DNA from: [Clostridium] citroniae WAL-17108
GTDB lineage: Bacteria > Bacillota > Clostridia > Lachnospirales > Lachnospiraceae
NCBI RefSeq assembly: GCF_000233455.1
Contig: NZ_JH376427.1
Coordinates: 183,043-247,042 of the forward strand
Reading direction: 5' to 3'
DNA length: 64,000 bases
The notes beneath the pieces are model-generated. The model did no database searches and was not told the origin of the DNA. It was given only the letters and a program-made list of their open reading frames with translations. Positions 17,285 to 25,384 of the stretch are shown in pieces (the stretch's first letter is position 1; each line of letters begins with the position of its first letter). Both the position numbers and the translations under genes were made by a program.

Positions 17285-18805
17285 TTATGCCCCCTTCTCT
17301 TCTTTATATCCTGCCATCAAAAGCCCGATCCGCTCTGTGGTCAGCTCGTCATGGCGGTAGATTCCCATAAATGCGCCCTTGTAGATAACAGCGATCCTAT
17401 CGCACAGTTCAAATATCTCAGACAGTTCCGTGGACACTAAAAGGATGCTCTTTCCCTTCCTGCGCTCTTCCAGTATATTGGTATGGATGTTGTTGATCGC
17501 ACCCAGGTCCAAGCCTCTGGTGGGCTGGTCCATAACCAGCATCTCACCTGCATTGTTGACCTCCCTGGCCAGTATCACCTTCTGCTGATTGCCGCCGGAC
17601 AGCCCCCGTATCTGGGCATCTGGTCCCGGCGCCTTGATCTCAAAGTCCTTAATGGCTTTTAGGGTATATTCATACAGCTTTTTCCTATTGAGAAAACCGT
17701 GATCCGTCCATTTTCTGTCAAAGCTGGTCTTTAACATCATATTCTCAGCCAGGGTCATTTCCCCTACCATGGCATCCCGGTACCGGTCCACGGGCACATA
17801 GCCGATTCCAAGGCTGATGCGCTCCCTCACAGAGGTGGAAGTGATATCCCTTCCCTTAAGGAAGACACGGCCGGATGATACGGGAAGGGCGCCGCAGATG
17901 ACCTCGCACAGTTCCTCCTGTCCGTTGCCGCTGACCCCGGCCACACCGAAGATCTCGCCCTCCATGATCTGGAAGGAAAGGTCATTAAGTACGGGCAGGG
18001 CGCCCCTATGCCGGACCGTCACATTCTGAAGTTCAAGGCACACCTTCCTGTCCCTGTCCCCCTCATTCTCTTCCCTTTTTGCAACCACCATTTCCTTTCC
18101 CATCATAAGCCTTGCCAGCTCCACCTCACTGGTCTCATCCGCTGTCAGGTCGCCGGTCAGGCGTCCGTTCCTCATAACAATGATCCTGTCAGCCACCTCC
18201 ATTACCTCCTTCATCTTATGGGTAATAAAGATAACTGAATTCCCCCTGGACGTATAATCCTTTACAAACTGCATCAGGGTCTCTGACTCCTGGGGGGTGA
18301 GGACAGCCGTTGGCTCATCCATGATCAGCAGGCTGGTCTTCAGGTACAATGCCTTCAATATCTCCACTTTCTGCTGTACCCCCACGGCCAGATCGGCAAT
18401 TTTTGCATCCACCGGAATATCGAACCCATACTGCTTTGAAAGGTCCTCCACTTCCCGCCTGCATTTGTCATAATCGATCACGCCGTGGACATTGCCAAGT
18501 ACGATATTCTCCGTCACCGTGTGCGCGTTTACAAGGGAAAAATGCTGCTGTATCATGGAAATACCCAGGGCCATGGCGTCCCTTGGAGAGCTGATCTTCT
18601 GTTCCTTTCCATCCATGAATATCTGTCCCTCGTCCGCCTTATAAAGTCCGTACAGGATCTTCATGACCGTACTTTTACCAGCCCCGTTTTCACCCAGCAG
18701 AGCCAGGACCTCACCTCTTTGGATGGAAAAGGAAATGTCCTTGTTGGCCACTACCCTGGCAAAATATTTTGATATATTCCTCAACTCAAAAAACAGCGTA
18801 TCCAC
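17285..18805 (-). CDS. BMP-type ABC transporter ATP-binding protein (two NBDs)
   Basis: The protein of about 506 residues has two fused nucleotide-binding domains. The first has Walker A GENGAGKS, signature region LAVGVQQKVEI and Walker B LLIMDEPTAVL. The second has GVSGNGQEE in place of Walker A, signature LSGGNQQKV and LVMDQPTRGLD. This is the NupO/YufO pattern. The first ATG in frame (18814) directly abuts GGAGG with no spacer. The GTG three codons later (18803-18805) has a 9-base spacing and is the preferred start. It powers the two permeases encoded downstream. Confidence 0.88.
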   Translation of the reverse strand: MDTLFFELRNISKYFARVVANKDISFSIQRGEVLALLGENGAGKSTVMKILYGLYKADEGQIFMDGKEQKISSPRDAMALGISMIQQHFSLVNAHTVTENIVLGNVHGVIDYDKCRREVEDLSKQYGFDIPVDAKIADLAVGVQQKVEILKALYLKTSLLIMDEPTAVLTPQESETLMQFVKDYTSRGNSVIFITHKMKEVMEVADRIIVMRNGRLTGDLTADETSEVELARLMMGKEMVVAKREENEGDRDRKVCLELQNVTVRHRGALPVLNDLSFQIMEGEIFGVAGVSGNGQEELCEVICGALPVSSGRVFLKGRDITSTSVRERISLGIGYVPVDRYRDAMVGEMTLAENMMLKTSFDRKWTDHGFLNRKKLYEYTLKAIKDFEIKAPGPDAQIRGLSGGNQQKVILAREVNNAGEMLVMDQPTRGLDLGAINNIHTNILEERRKGKSILLVSTELSEIFELCDRIAVIYKGAFMGIYRHDELTTERIGLLMAGYKEEKGA

Positions 18806-18866
18806 AAGCGTCATCCTCCTTTAATCAATCCGGGAGGGCTGTTAAGGCCCTCCCTGTTATTTCCTG

Positions 18867-19991
18867 TTACTTTTCAAACATTGCCTGCAGATCAACTTTA
18901 CCGTCCTTAAAATCCTTCAGTCCCTGGTCAACCGCAGCCTTCACCTCATCGGTAATGTTATCAGTGTATACTGGTACGAAAATGTCCTCGCTGATTCCAG
19001 CCTCGTGGACCATATTGCCGGAAAGCTTGCCCTCCATGTACTGGCTGATGGCCCATGTATAGAAGTTCTTAAAATCAAAGTTTACAGATGCAACCACGGT
19101 ATTGGGGTCAATGGTGGTCTGGTCGCTGGAAAAGCCGATGAACTTGGCTCCCTTTGCCTTTGCCGCCTCAATGCAGCCCAATCCAACCTCATTTGCGTAT
19201 ACAAATAATGTATCCGCTCCATTGTCGATCATCTGCTCTGCCATCTGTTTGCCAAGCGCCACATCATCCCAGCTGTTGGCATATGCCCTTGTTGCCTTTG
19301 CCTCTGAGATGCCTCTCTCCTTTGCAATGGCAACCGCATTCTTCTCATATACATCCATCAGGTGCTCCATTGGCTCATTGGGGAAACCGCCGATGGTTGC
19401 AAAGTTGCCGTTCTCCGTCACATAACCTGCGATAATGGATGCCACATAGCTGGCCTCATATTCCTTTGGGAAAATAGGAGCCACATTGTCGCCGTCACAT
19501 TTGGAACCATTGACAGCGCAGAAGGTGGTGTCAGGATAATTGGGGGCAACTGCCCCAACCGCCTCATCAAACTGTGATCCGGCCGCCATGATCAGGTCAT
19601 AGCCTCTCTCTGCATATTCACGGAAGGTGGACTCATAGTCAGATGCCTGCACATTCTCCACATACTCCATATTGGTTCCCAATGTCTCGTTGCAGGCCAC
19701 CAGACCCGCGTAGTTGGTTGCGTTCCAGCTCTGGTCATTGATGGGTCCGGGAAGGATCAGTACGATCTTATAATCAGCTGCGCTCTTTCCCTCTGTGGCG
19801 GGTGCTGCTGCCTCAGCTGCCTTTGTATCCGCAGTCTTTGTATCCGCTTCCTTGCTGTCCCCTGCAGCCGGTGCCGCCGCCTCAGTGGCTGCTTTGGTCT
19901 CAGCCGTTTTGCCGGAACTGCAGCCTCCCAGGGCAACTGTACTCACTGCCATGGATGCTGCCAACAGTAATGCGCCTAATCGTTTCTTCAT
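18867..19991 (-). CDS. BMP-family substrate-binding lipoprotein
   Basis: From ATG at 19989-19991 (GGAGG about 9 bases upstream; the frame opens 20 codons earlier) the protein is 374 residues. The lipoprotein signal ends ALGGC (Cys24). An Ala/Thr/Glu-rich linker follows, then a Bmp/Med-type receptor: KIVLILPGPINDQSWN, YAERGYDLIMAAGSQFDEAV, IDNGADTLFVYANEVGLG. This family (BmpA, PnrA, TmpC) usually binds purine nucleosides. It is the first gene of the four-gene importer operon and lies downstream of a YesN/YesM two-component system, which is its probable regulator. Confidence 0.9.
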   Translation of the reverse strand: MKKRLGALLLAASMAVSTVALGGCSSGKTAETKAATEAAAPAAGDSKEADTKTADTKAAEAAAPATEGKSAADYKIVLILPGPINDQSWNATNYAGLVACNETLGTNMEYVENVQASDYESTFREYAERGYDLIMAAGSQFDEAVGAVAPNYPDTTFCAVNGSKCDGDNVAPIFPKEYEASYVASIIAGYVTENGNFATIGGFPNEPMEHLMDVYEKNAVAIAKERGISEAKATRAYANSWDDVALGKQMAEQMIDNGADTLFVYANEVGLGCIEAAKAKGAKFIGFSSDQTTIDPNTVVASVNFDFKNFYTWAISQYMEGKLSGNMVHEAGISEDIFVPVYTDNITDEVKAAVDQGLKDFKDGKVDLQAMFEK

Positions 19992-20102
19992 AATTTTAAT
20001 CCTCCTTTTTTGCGTGTCCGCCCTCAGGGTCCTGTATCTGCTATCTGACATCTCAGCTTTAATTCCCCAATGGACTGACGGTTACCAATTTCTTGTACCA
20101 AT

Positions 20103-20131
20103 AGTATATCAGCAGCCCGTTGGACTCACAA
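20103..20131 (-). promoter_or_regulatory. Predicted promoter of the BMP ABC importer operon
   Basis: On the minus strand TTGTGA (20126-20131) and TATACT (20103-20108) are 17 bases apart. The region between the upstream terminator (20194-20232) and this promoter is where the AraC-type response regulator would bind. Confidence 0.7.
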
Positions 20132-20193
20132 TTCTGTCAGATTACTATTTACTCCAAAATATTACGGATTTTGTAAGTATTGCTTAATAAAAG

Positions 20194-20232
20194 AAAGACT
20201 GGATATGATTTTTCGTCATATTTCCAGTCTTT
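20194..20232. terminator. Intrinsic terminator after the YesN-like regulator gene
   Basis: Arms AAAGACTGGATATGA (20194-20208) and TCATATTTCCAGTCTTT (20216-20232) form a stem with one bulge. T-rich tracts follow on both strands. It separates the two-component genes from the BMP transporter operon. Confidence 0.8.
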
Positions 20233-20251
20233 TACATCATTTTCCAATATT

Positions 20252-21016
20252 TTATTTTTTATTGCGGTACTCCAGGGGCGTGATACCATAGGTTTTTTTA
20301 AATGCGCTGCTAAAGTACTTGGCCTCCTTGTACCCCACCATCTCAGCCACATCCGACACCTTATACTCCACATGGTTCAGATAGGTCCTGGCCTTTATCA
20401 TCCTGTACTCGGTCACATACTCCATCAGGTTCTTCCCTGTATGGCGCTTAAAAAGCTCACACAGATAGTTGGGGGACAGGTGCAGCTCCTCAGACATGTC
20501 CTTAAGGGTGATCCTTCCCCCGTAGTGGACCTCCACGTACCGGATCGCCTTCTGCACCAAAAGATTCCCGACACTATCCCCATCCGCCAGGTTGTCCGCC
20601 GCTGTGTCCCCCTGGATCTGTCCTTCCTGTTCCCCCTCCTCCCGGGCGGGTTCCAATTCCTTTTCAATTCCTTCCAGGACTGCGATCAGTTCCCTTGGAT
20701 TGGTGGGCTTTAACAGATACCTGGTCACCCCCAGTTCAATGGCTTTCTGGGCATAGGCAAAATTGCTGTGGCCGCTGAGGATCACGATACGGATCTCCTG
20801 GTTCCGTTCACGGATCTGCCGGATCAGCTCCAGCCCCGACACTTCCGGCATCTTGATGTCTGTGACGATCACATCCGCCTCCTGGTCGTAGAGGGCGGTC
20901 AGGGCCGAATGGGCATCCTCAAAGACCCCGCTCACCTGCCATCCCTCCCTGGCCCCCAGAAGTTTCAGGAGACCTTTTCTGATCTTCGGCTCATCATCCA
21001 CAATCATTAATTTCAC
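20252..21016 (-). CDS. AraC-type response regulator (YesN-like)
   Basis: The 254-residue protein has an N-terminal receiver domain (MIVDDEPKIRKGLL, phospho-acceptor Asp53 in VTDIKMPEVSG) and a C-terminal AraC double helix-turn-helix (LHLSPNYLCELFKRHTGKNLMEYV, then VAEMVGYKEAKYFSSAFKKTYGITPLEY). The start is a GTG at 21014-21016 that overlaps the kinase stop (GTGA) and has GGAGG 7 bases upstream inside the end of the kinase gene. It forms a pair with the YesM-like kinase. Systems of this type regulate adjacent carbohydrate or nucleoside importers; here that is the BMP operon. Confidence 0.92.
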   Translation of the reverse strand: MKLMIVDDEPKIRKGLLKLLGAREGWQVSGVFEDAHSALTALYDQEADVIVTDIKMPEVSGLELIRQIRERNQEIRIVILSGHSNFAYAQKAIELGVTRYLLKPTNPRELIAVLEGIEKELEPAREEGEQEGQIQGDTAADNLADGDSVGNLLVQKAIRYVEVHYGGRITLKDMSEELHLSPNYLCELFKRHTGKNLMEYVTEYRMIKARTYLNHVEYKVSDVAEMVGYKEAKYFSSAFKKTYGITPLEYRNKK

Positions 21017-22806
21017 CTTTCATCCTCCCTCCCTTCTTCCGGCTCAGGCTCCGGAGTTTCCTTTGGTATCCTCAGATAAATGGATGTTCCCATACCATAC
21101 ACGCTCTCAATCCTGATGCGGTACTGTTCACCGTAATGGAGCCGGATGCGCCTGTCCACGTTCCTGATCCCGATTCCCGTATGTCCCTCTTTTCCCAGGT
21201 CCGGAACCTCCTCCTTCAGATGGTCCAGCTGTTCCTGCGTCATTCCGATCCCGTTATCCCTTACCGAAATCCGGATCTCATCTCCCCCATCCATGATCAG
21301 GATACTCACGATACCGTTCTGCTTGCGGGGCTCAATGCCGTGGGTGATCGCATTCTCCACCATGGGCTGGAGAATCAGCTTGGGTACCTTTTCCTCCCGC
21401 ACGGATTCGTCCACATCCACCTGATACTCCAGCCTGTCCTCCAGACGGTTTTTCTGTATCTTTAGATAGCTTAACACATATTCCACTTCCCTGTCCAGGG
21501 GTACAAAGGCGTTCTCATCCTCGATGCAGTACCGCATCAGACTGCCCAGGGAAATGATAATGTCGCTGATGTCGTACTCCTCCCGGTCGATCAGCATCCA
21601 GTTCACTGAATCCAGGGTATTGTACAGGAAGTGAGGGTTGATCTGGGCCTGCAGCGCCTGTACCTCCGCGTTTTTCTGCGCTATCTTTTCCTGATAAACC
21701 TGACGGATCAGGGTATTGATCTTATCCACCATGTAGTTAAAGGAATCCATCAGTTCACCGATCTCATCCTTTCTCCCTTCCGGCACACGCACGGTAAAAT
21801 CCCCCTCCTGCACCTGGCTCATGGCCCTGGAAAGCCGCTTGATGGGCCTGGCCATGGCATAGACCAGTACGGCGATCACTGCTGCGATTCCAATGGTACA
21901 CATGATCACCACCAGCCAGATGGCGCTGTTTAGATCCTTGGCCTGGGGGAACAGGCCCTCTGATGGGATGGCGGAGTAGGATTTCCATCCCGTAACTCCG
22001 TTGTACTGTCCGCACACATAGTATTCCTTCCCCCTCCATTCCAGGTCGAAACGGCGGATCCCCCGTTCAAACCGATCATCGATCTCCTCCTGCCATCCCT
22101 TGTTCACCTTGGGATTGCTGCATATGACCTCTCCCTTCTGATCCACGATAAAAAGGTACTGGTACTGGAACAGGCCCTGGTTTCCCAACAGAAGATTGCT
22201 GAACATGTCCGGGTCCAGCTCAATAAGCATCATCCCCAGGACCCTGTCCCCCCGGTCATCCATAATCGCCCTGGCAACTGTCACCACCTGGCGCTCCTCC
22301 CGGGGCCGGGCAAAAAGCGCGGGCATGATCCCGGCCCACACCGCTTTGTTATACCGTTCCCCCACTGCCTGGTAATAGACGTCAAGAGTACCATCCGATA
22401 CATCCTGCGGATCTCCCATCTCCGTATCACCGGTGGTGTATAAGATCTCTGACCGGTTGATGATGGAAATCTCCATCTGTTCACCAATGGATTTAATAAG
22501 GCTGGAGCAATAATCATCCAGATAGGTCCTGCGGATACTCCTCTCCCCCTTGTCCCACCCCGACAAGCAGGCTCCGCGGACCAGTTCGCTGTCCGCTGCA
22601 TTGTCCAGCACTTCCATGATATAGCGCACCTTGACATTGATGTTGATATCGATTCGGTTGATGGTATCCGACATCTCCTGCTTTTTATTTTTAACCACAA
22701 TATCCCTGCTGTGGCAATAGGATAAACCGCCGATCAGGGCGCCCTCGATCATGGCTGTCACAATAAATGCCAGCGTAAGCTTCAGGCGGAATGACATATG
22801 CTTCAT
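21013..22806 (-). CDS. Sensor histidine kinase, YesM-like (His_kinase/LytS class)
   Basis: From ATG at 22804-22806 (GGAGG 8 bases upstream; the frame opens 58 codons earlier) the protein is 597 residues. It has an N-terminal membrane helix, an extracellular sensor region of about 270 residues, a second helix, a HAMP domain (RPIKRLSRAMSQVQEGDFTV), and a kinase core with the phospho-acceptor His392 in QINPHFLYNTLDSVN and a HATPase domain (DNGIGMTQEQ, GIGIRNVDRRI). It senses an outside signal, most likely the ligand of the BMP importer, and phosphorylates the overlapping YesN-like regulator. Its C-terminus is rich in Glu and Pro. Confidence 0.92.
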   Translation of the reverse strand: MKHMSFRLKLTLAFIVTAMIEGALIGGLSYCHSRDIVVKNKKQEMSDTINRIDININVKVRYIMEVLDNAADSELVRGACLSGWDKGERSIRRTYLDDYCSSLIKSIGEQMEISIINRSEILYTTGDTEMGDPQDVSDGTLDVYYQAVGERYNKAVWAGIMPALFARPREERQVVTVARAIMDDRGDRVLGMMLIELDPDMFSNLLLGNQGLFQYQYLFIVDQKGEVICSNPKVNKGWQEEIDDRFERGIRRFDLEWRGKEYYVCGQYNGVTGWKSYSAIPSEGLFPQAKDLNSAIWLVVIMCTIGIAAVIAVLVYAMARPIKRLSRAMSQVQEGDFTVRVPEGRKDEIGELMDSFNYMVDKINTLIRQVYQEKIAQKNAEVQALQAQINPHFLYNTLDSVNWMLIDREEYDISDIIISLGSLMRYCIEDENAFVPLDREVEYVLSYLKIQKNRLEDRLEYQVDVDESVREEKVPKLILQPMVENAITHGIEPRKQNGIVSILIMDGGDEIRISVRDNGIGMTQEQLDHLKEEVPDLGKEGHTGIGIRNVDRRIRLHYGEQYRIRIESVYGMGTSIYLRIPKETPEPEPEEGREDER

Positions 22807-22889
22807 AACCCGTTCCTCCGGATAGTTTTTATAGGGCAGCACACAGTCTGTCCACAATATTATATCAGAGAACGTGAGGGGAAGCATTA

Positions 22890-22939
22890 AAAATATGTAA
22901 CAGTTCAGGACGGCGGGAAAATGGGGGCAAAAGCGGGCA
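22890..22939. repeat. Dispersed inverted-repeat element, partial copy (left end)
   Basis: About 50 bases beginning AAAATATGTAACAGTTCAGG match the left end of the element at 49834-49997 with three differences over 49 bases. The copy lacks the right arm and breaks off where the ftsH terminator begins. Confidence 0.75.
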
Positions 22940-22940
22940 T

Positions 22941-22977
22941 AAAAACAGCGGGGCACCAACCAACTGGTACCCCGCTG
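22941..22977 (-). terminator. Intrinsic terminator of ftsH
   Basis: On the minus strand the arms CAGCGGGGTACCAG and TTGGTGCCCCGCTG form a strong GC-rich stem followed by TTTTTA. It lies about 20 bases after the ftsH stop. Confidence 0.88.
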
Positions 22978-22997
22978 CACATATGGGTCATATTTAA

Positions 22998-25145
22998 TTA
23001 CTTGTTATATTCATCTCCCGGGTGGTTCCAGATCGTCTCCTGGTTTTCACCGGAACCAAACCTCTGGCCATCTCCGCGGCTGCCCGAACCTGATCCGTCA
23101 GGCTGAACCTGGGACTGGGGTTTTGCTGCGCCGCTGTCCGGCGTCTGTCGCTCATCCCTTTGATCCGGCCCATGGTTCTCATCCCTTTGGTCTGGCCCAT
23201 GGTCCCCGTCCTTTTGCTCCGATGTATGGGTTTCTGCCTTCCGTGCAGCATCCTCATCCGTCTTCTGCCCGGCATCCTCATCCGTCTTTTCTTCCTCCGG
23301 CTCCGGTATTCCCTTTACCCTGCGGAAGATCTGCATAAACTCCTTGCCGGTGATGGTTTCCTTCTCGATCAGGAAAGCGGCGATCTGATCCATGGCATCC
23401 TTATTATCACTGAGCAGGCGGATGGCCTCCTGATAGGAATCCTTCAGTATCTTCATCACTTCCTGGTCGATCTCGGCAGCGGTGGCATCACCGCAATTTA
23501 ATACGTTACGGCCTGTGAGATACTGGTTCTCCTGGGATTCCAGACCCATAAGGCCAAACTTATCCGACATTCCGTACTGGGTTACCATGGCTCTCGCCAC
23601 GTTGGTGGCCTGCTGGATGTCGTTGGCCGCTCCGGTGGTAACCGTCTCAAATACGATCTCCTCCGCCGCGCGTCCCGCCATCAGCTCTACCAGTCTGGCC
23701 TCAAGCTCCTTCTTGGTGTTCAGGTACTTCTCTTCCTCCGGAACATTCATAACATACCCCAGAGCGCCCATGGTCCTTGGAACAATGGTGATCTTCTGTA
23801 CCGGCTCGGAATGCTTTTGAAGGGCGCTTACAAGCGCATGGCCCACCTCGTGGTAGGACACGATGCGGCGCTCCTCCTTGCTCATGATCCGATCCTTCTT
23901 CTCCTTGCCCACCAGAACCACTTCCACTGCCTCAAACAGATCCTTCTGGGATACTGCGCTGCGGCCATGCTTAACCGCGTTGATGGCTGCTTCGTTCATC
24001 ATGTTGGCCAGGTCGGCGCCCACTGCGCCGGAGGTGGCCAGGGCAATCTCCTTAAAGTCCACGCTCTCATCCAGAAGCACGTCTTTGGAGTGGACCTTAA
24101 GTATGTTGATACGCCCGTTCAGGTCAGGCTTATCCACGATAACACGGCGGTCAAAACGTCCCGGACGGAGCAGAGCCGGGTCCAGAATCTCCGGGCGGTT
24201 GGTGGCTGCCAGAACCAGAAGTCCCTTGGTGGAATCGAAGCCGTCCATCTCGGAAAGAAGCTGGTTCAGGGTCTGCTCACGCTCGTCATTGCCTCCCATA
24301 CGGCTGTCACGGCTGCGGCCAATGGCATCGATCTCATCAATGAAAATGATACAGGGGGCATTTTCTGTTGCGTTCTTAAACAGGTCGCGGACACGGGATG
24401 CACCCACGCCCACGAACATTTCCACAAAATCGGAACCGGACAGGGAATAGAATGGCACATGGGCCTCACCTGCCACCGCTTTTGCAAGAAGGGTCTTACC
24501 TGTTCCGGGAGGGCCTACCAGCAGAGCGCCCTTGGGGAGCTTGGCGCCAATCTTGGTGTATTTACCGGGATTGTGAAGGAAGTCCACGATCTCGGTCAGG
24601 GATTCCTTGGCCTCATCCTCCCCGGCCACATCCTTAAAGGTGATGCCGGTCTCCTTCTGCACATACATCTTGGCATTGCTCTTGCCAACCCCCATGATTC
24701 CGCCGCCGCCCATCCGCTTCATGGTAAAGTTCATGAGGAACAGCAGGAACAGGAAGGGCACCGCATAATTCAGGAGGACCAGCAGCAGGGTGCTGGTGTC
24801 ATTCTTCTCCTGGTGGGTATCCACATTGTACTCCAGGAACCGGTCCACAAACTTATAGTCCCCCGGCACCTTTACCACATAGTAATCCAGATCCTGGGAA
24901 TACTTGGTATTGCCTGACTTTGGAATAACTGTGATCTCCGAGTTTCCGATCTTGATGGATTCCACATCCCCTGTCTCCACCATTGTCACAAACTCATTGT
25001 AGGACAGTTCCTGCCGCCGCTTGGAGTTTAAGTAGGAGTTCATCCAGCTCACCAGGCCAAATGTAAGCAGGGCAGCTATCAGGAGCATGGTGATAGTTTG
25101 CCAGTTGCTCTTCGTATTTGGATCTTGTTTGTTATTATTATCCAT
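22998..25145 (-). CDS. ftsH: ATP-dependent zinc metalloprotease FtsH
   Basis: The 715-residue protein has two N-terminal membrane helices (about 16-36 and 119-139) around an extracytoplasmic domain. The AAA domain follows: Walker A GPPGTGKT at 211-218, Walker B IIFIDEID, second region of homology with RPGRFDR. The M41 protease domain has zinc motif HEVGH at 432-436. It degrades misfolded membrane proteins and selected cytosolic proteins. Most homologues have HEAGH; the Val here is outside the ligand positions. The last ~100 residues form a charged tail with repeats (TDEDAGQK/TDEDAARK and HGPDQRDE twice), longer than is common. It has its own promoter (25210-25238) and terminator. Confidence 0.97.
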   Translation of the reverse strand: MDNNNKQDPNTKSNWQTITMLLIAALLTFGLVSWMNSYLNSKRRQELSYNEFVTMVETGDVESIKIGNSEITVIPKSGNTKYSQDLDYYVVKVPGDYKFVDRFLEYNVDTHQEKNDTSTLLLVLLNYAVPFLFLLFLMNFTMKRMGGGGIMGVGKSNAKMYVQKETGITFKDVAGEDEAKESLTEIVDFLHNPGKYTKIGAKLPKGALLVGPPGTGKTLLAKAVAGEAHVPFYSLSGSDFVEMFVGVGASRVRDLFKNATENAPCIIFIDEIDAIGRSRDSRMGGNDEREQTLNQLLSEMDGFDSTKGLLVLAATNRPEILDPALLRPGRFDRRVIVDKPDLNGRINILKVHSKDVLLDESVDFKEIALATSGAVGADLANMMNEAAINAVKHGRSAVSQKDLFEAVEVVLVGKEKKDRIMSKEERRIVSYHEVGHALVSALQKHSEPVQKITIVPRTMGALGYVMNVPEEEKYLNTKKELEARLVELMAGRAAEEIVFETVTTGAANDIQQATNVARAMVTQYGMSDKFGLMGLESQENQYLTGRNVLNCGDATAAEIDQEVMKILKDSYQEAIRLLSDNKDAMDQIAAFLIEKETITGKEFMQIFRRVKGIPEPEEEKTDEDAGQKTDEDAARKAETHTSEQKDGDHGPDQRDENHGPDQRDERQTPDSGAAKPQSQVQPDGSGSGSRGDGQRFGSGENQETIWNHPGDEYNK

Positions 25146-25209
25146 ATCGTACTAATTCTCCCTCTGAATAGGTCATCTATCAATTCCCAACAAAAACCCA
25201 TTCTCTACC

Positions 25210-25238
25210 ATTATAGTGTCAGTCTCCCCATAAATCAA
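25210..25238 (-). promoter_or_regulatory. Predicted promoter of ftsH
   Basis: On the minus strand TTGATT (25233-25238) and a perfect TATAAT (25210-25215) are 17 bases apart, about 65 bases before the ftsH start. Confidence 0.75.
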
Positions 25239-25279
25239 GAAAAGAACAATTAAATTTCTTAATTTTTTACAAAAAGTCC

Positions 25280-25308
25280 TAGATTTATTTTTCATGTGGA
25301 TGTATAAT
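25280..25308 (+). promoter_or_regulatory. Possible promoter of pyrG
   Basis: TATAAT at 25303-25308 is preceded 17 bases upstream by a weak TAGATT (25280-25285). A leader of about 70 bases would follow. No attenuator hairpin like the CTP-sensing one of Bacillus pyrG is evident in it. Confidence 0.4.
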
Positions 25309-25384
25309 GTATCAGTTATTTTTTTGATACTATTAGCACATTAACAAAAGCAGGTCACACCAATCAAAAGGAGGTATCCCCACT

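Noticed and set aside
23811..24917. Long open frame of 368 codons on the plus strand
   Set aside because: It lies fully antisense to ftsH, has no ribosome site and its translation is composed of residues typical of reverse-frame reading of a GC-balanced gene.
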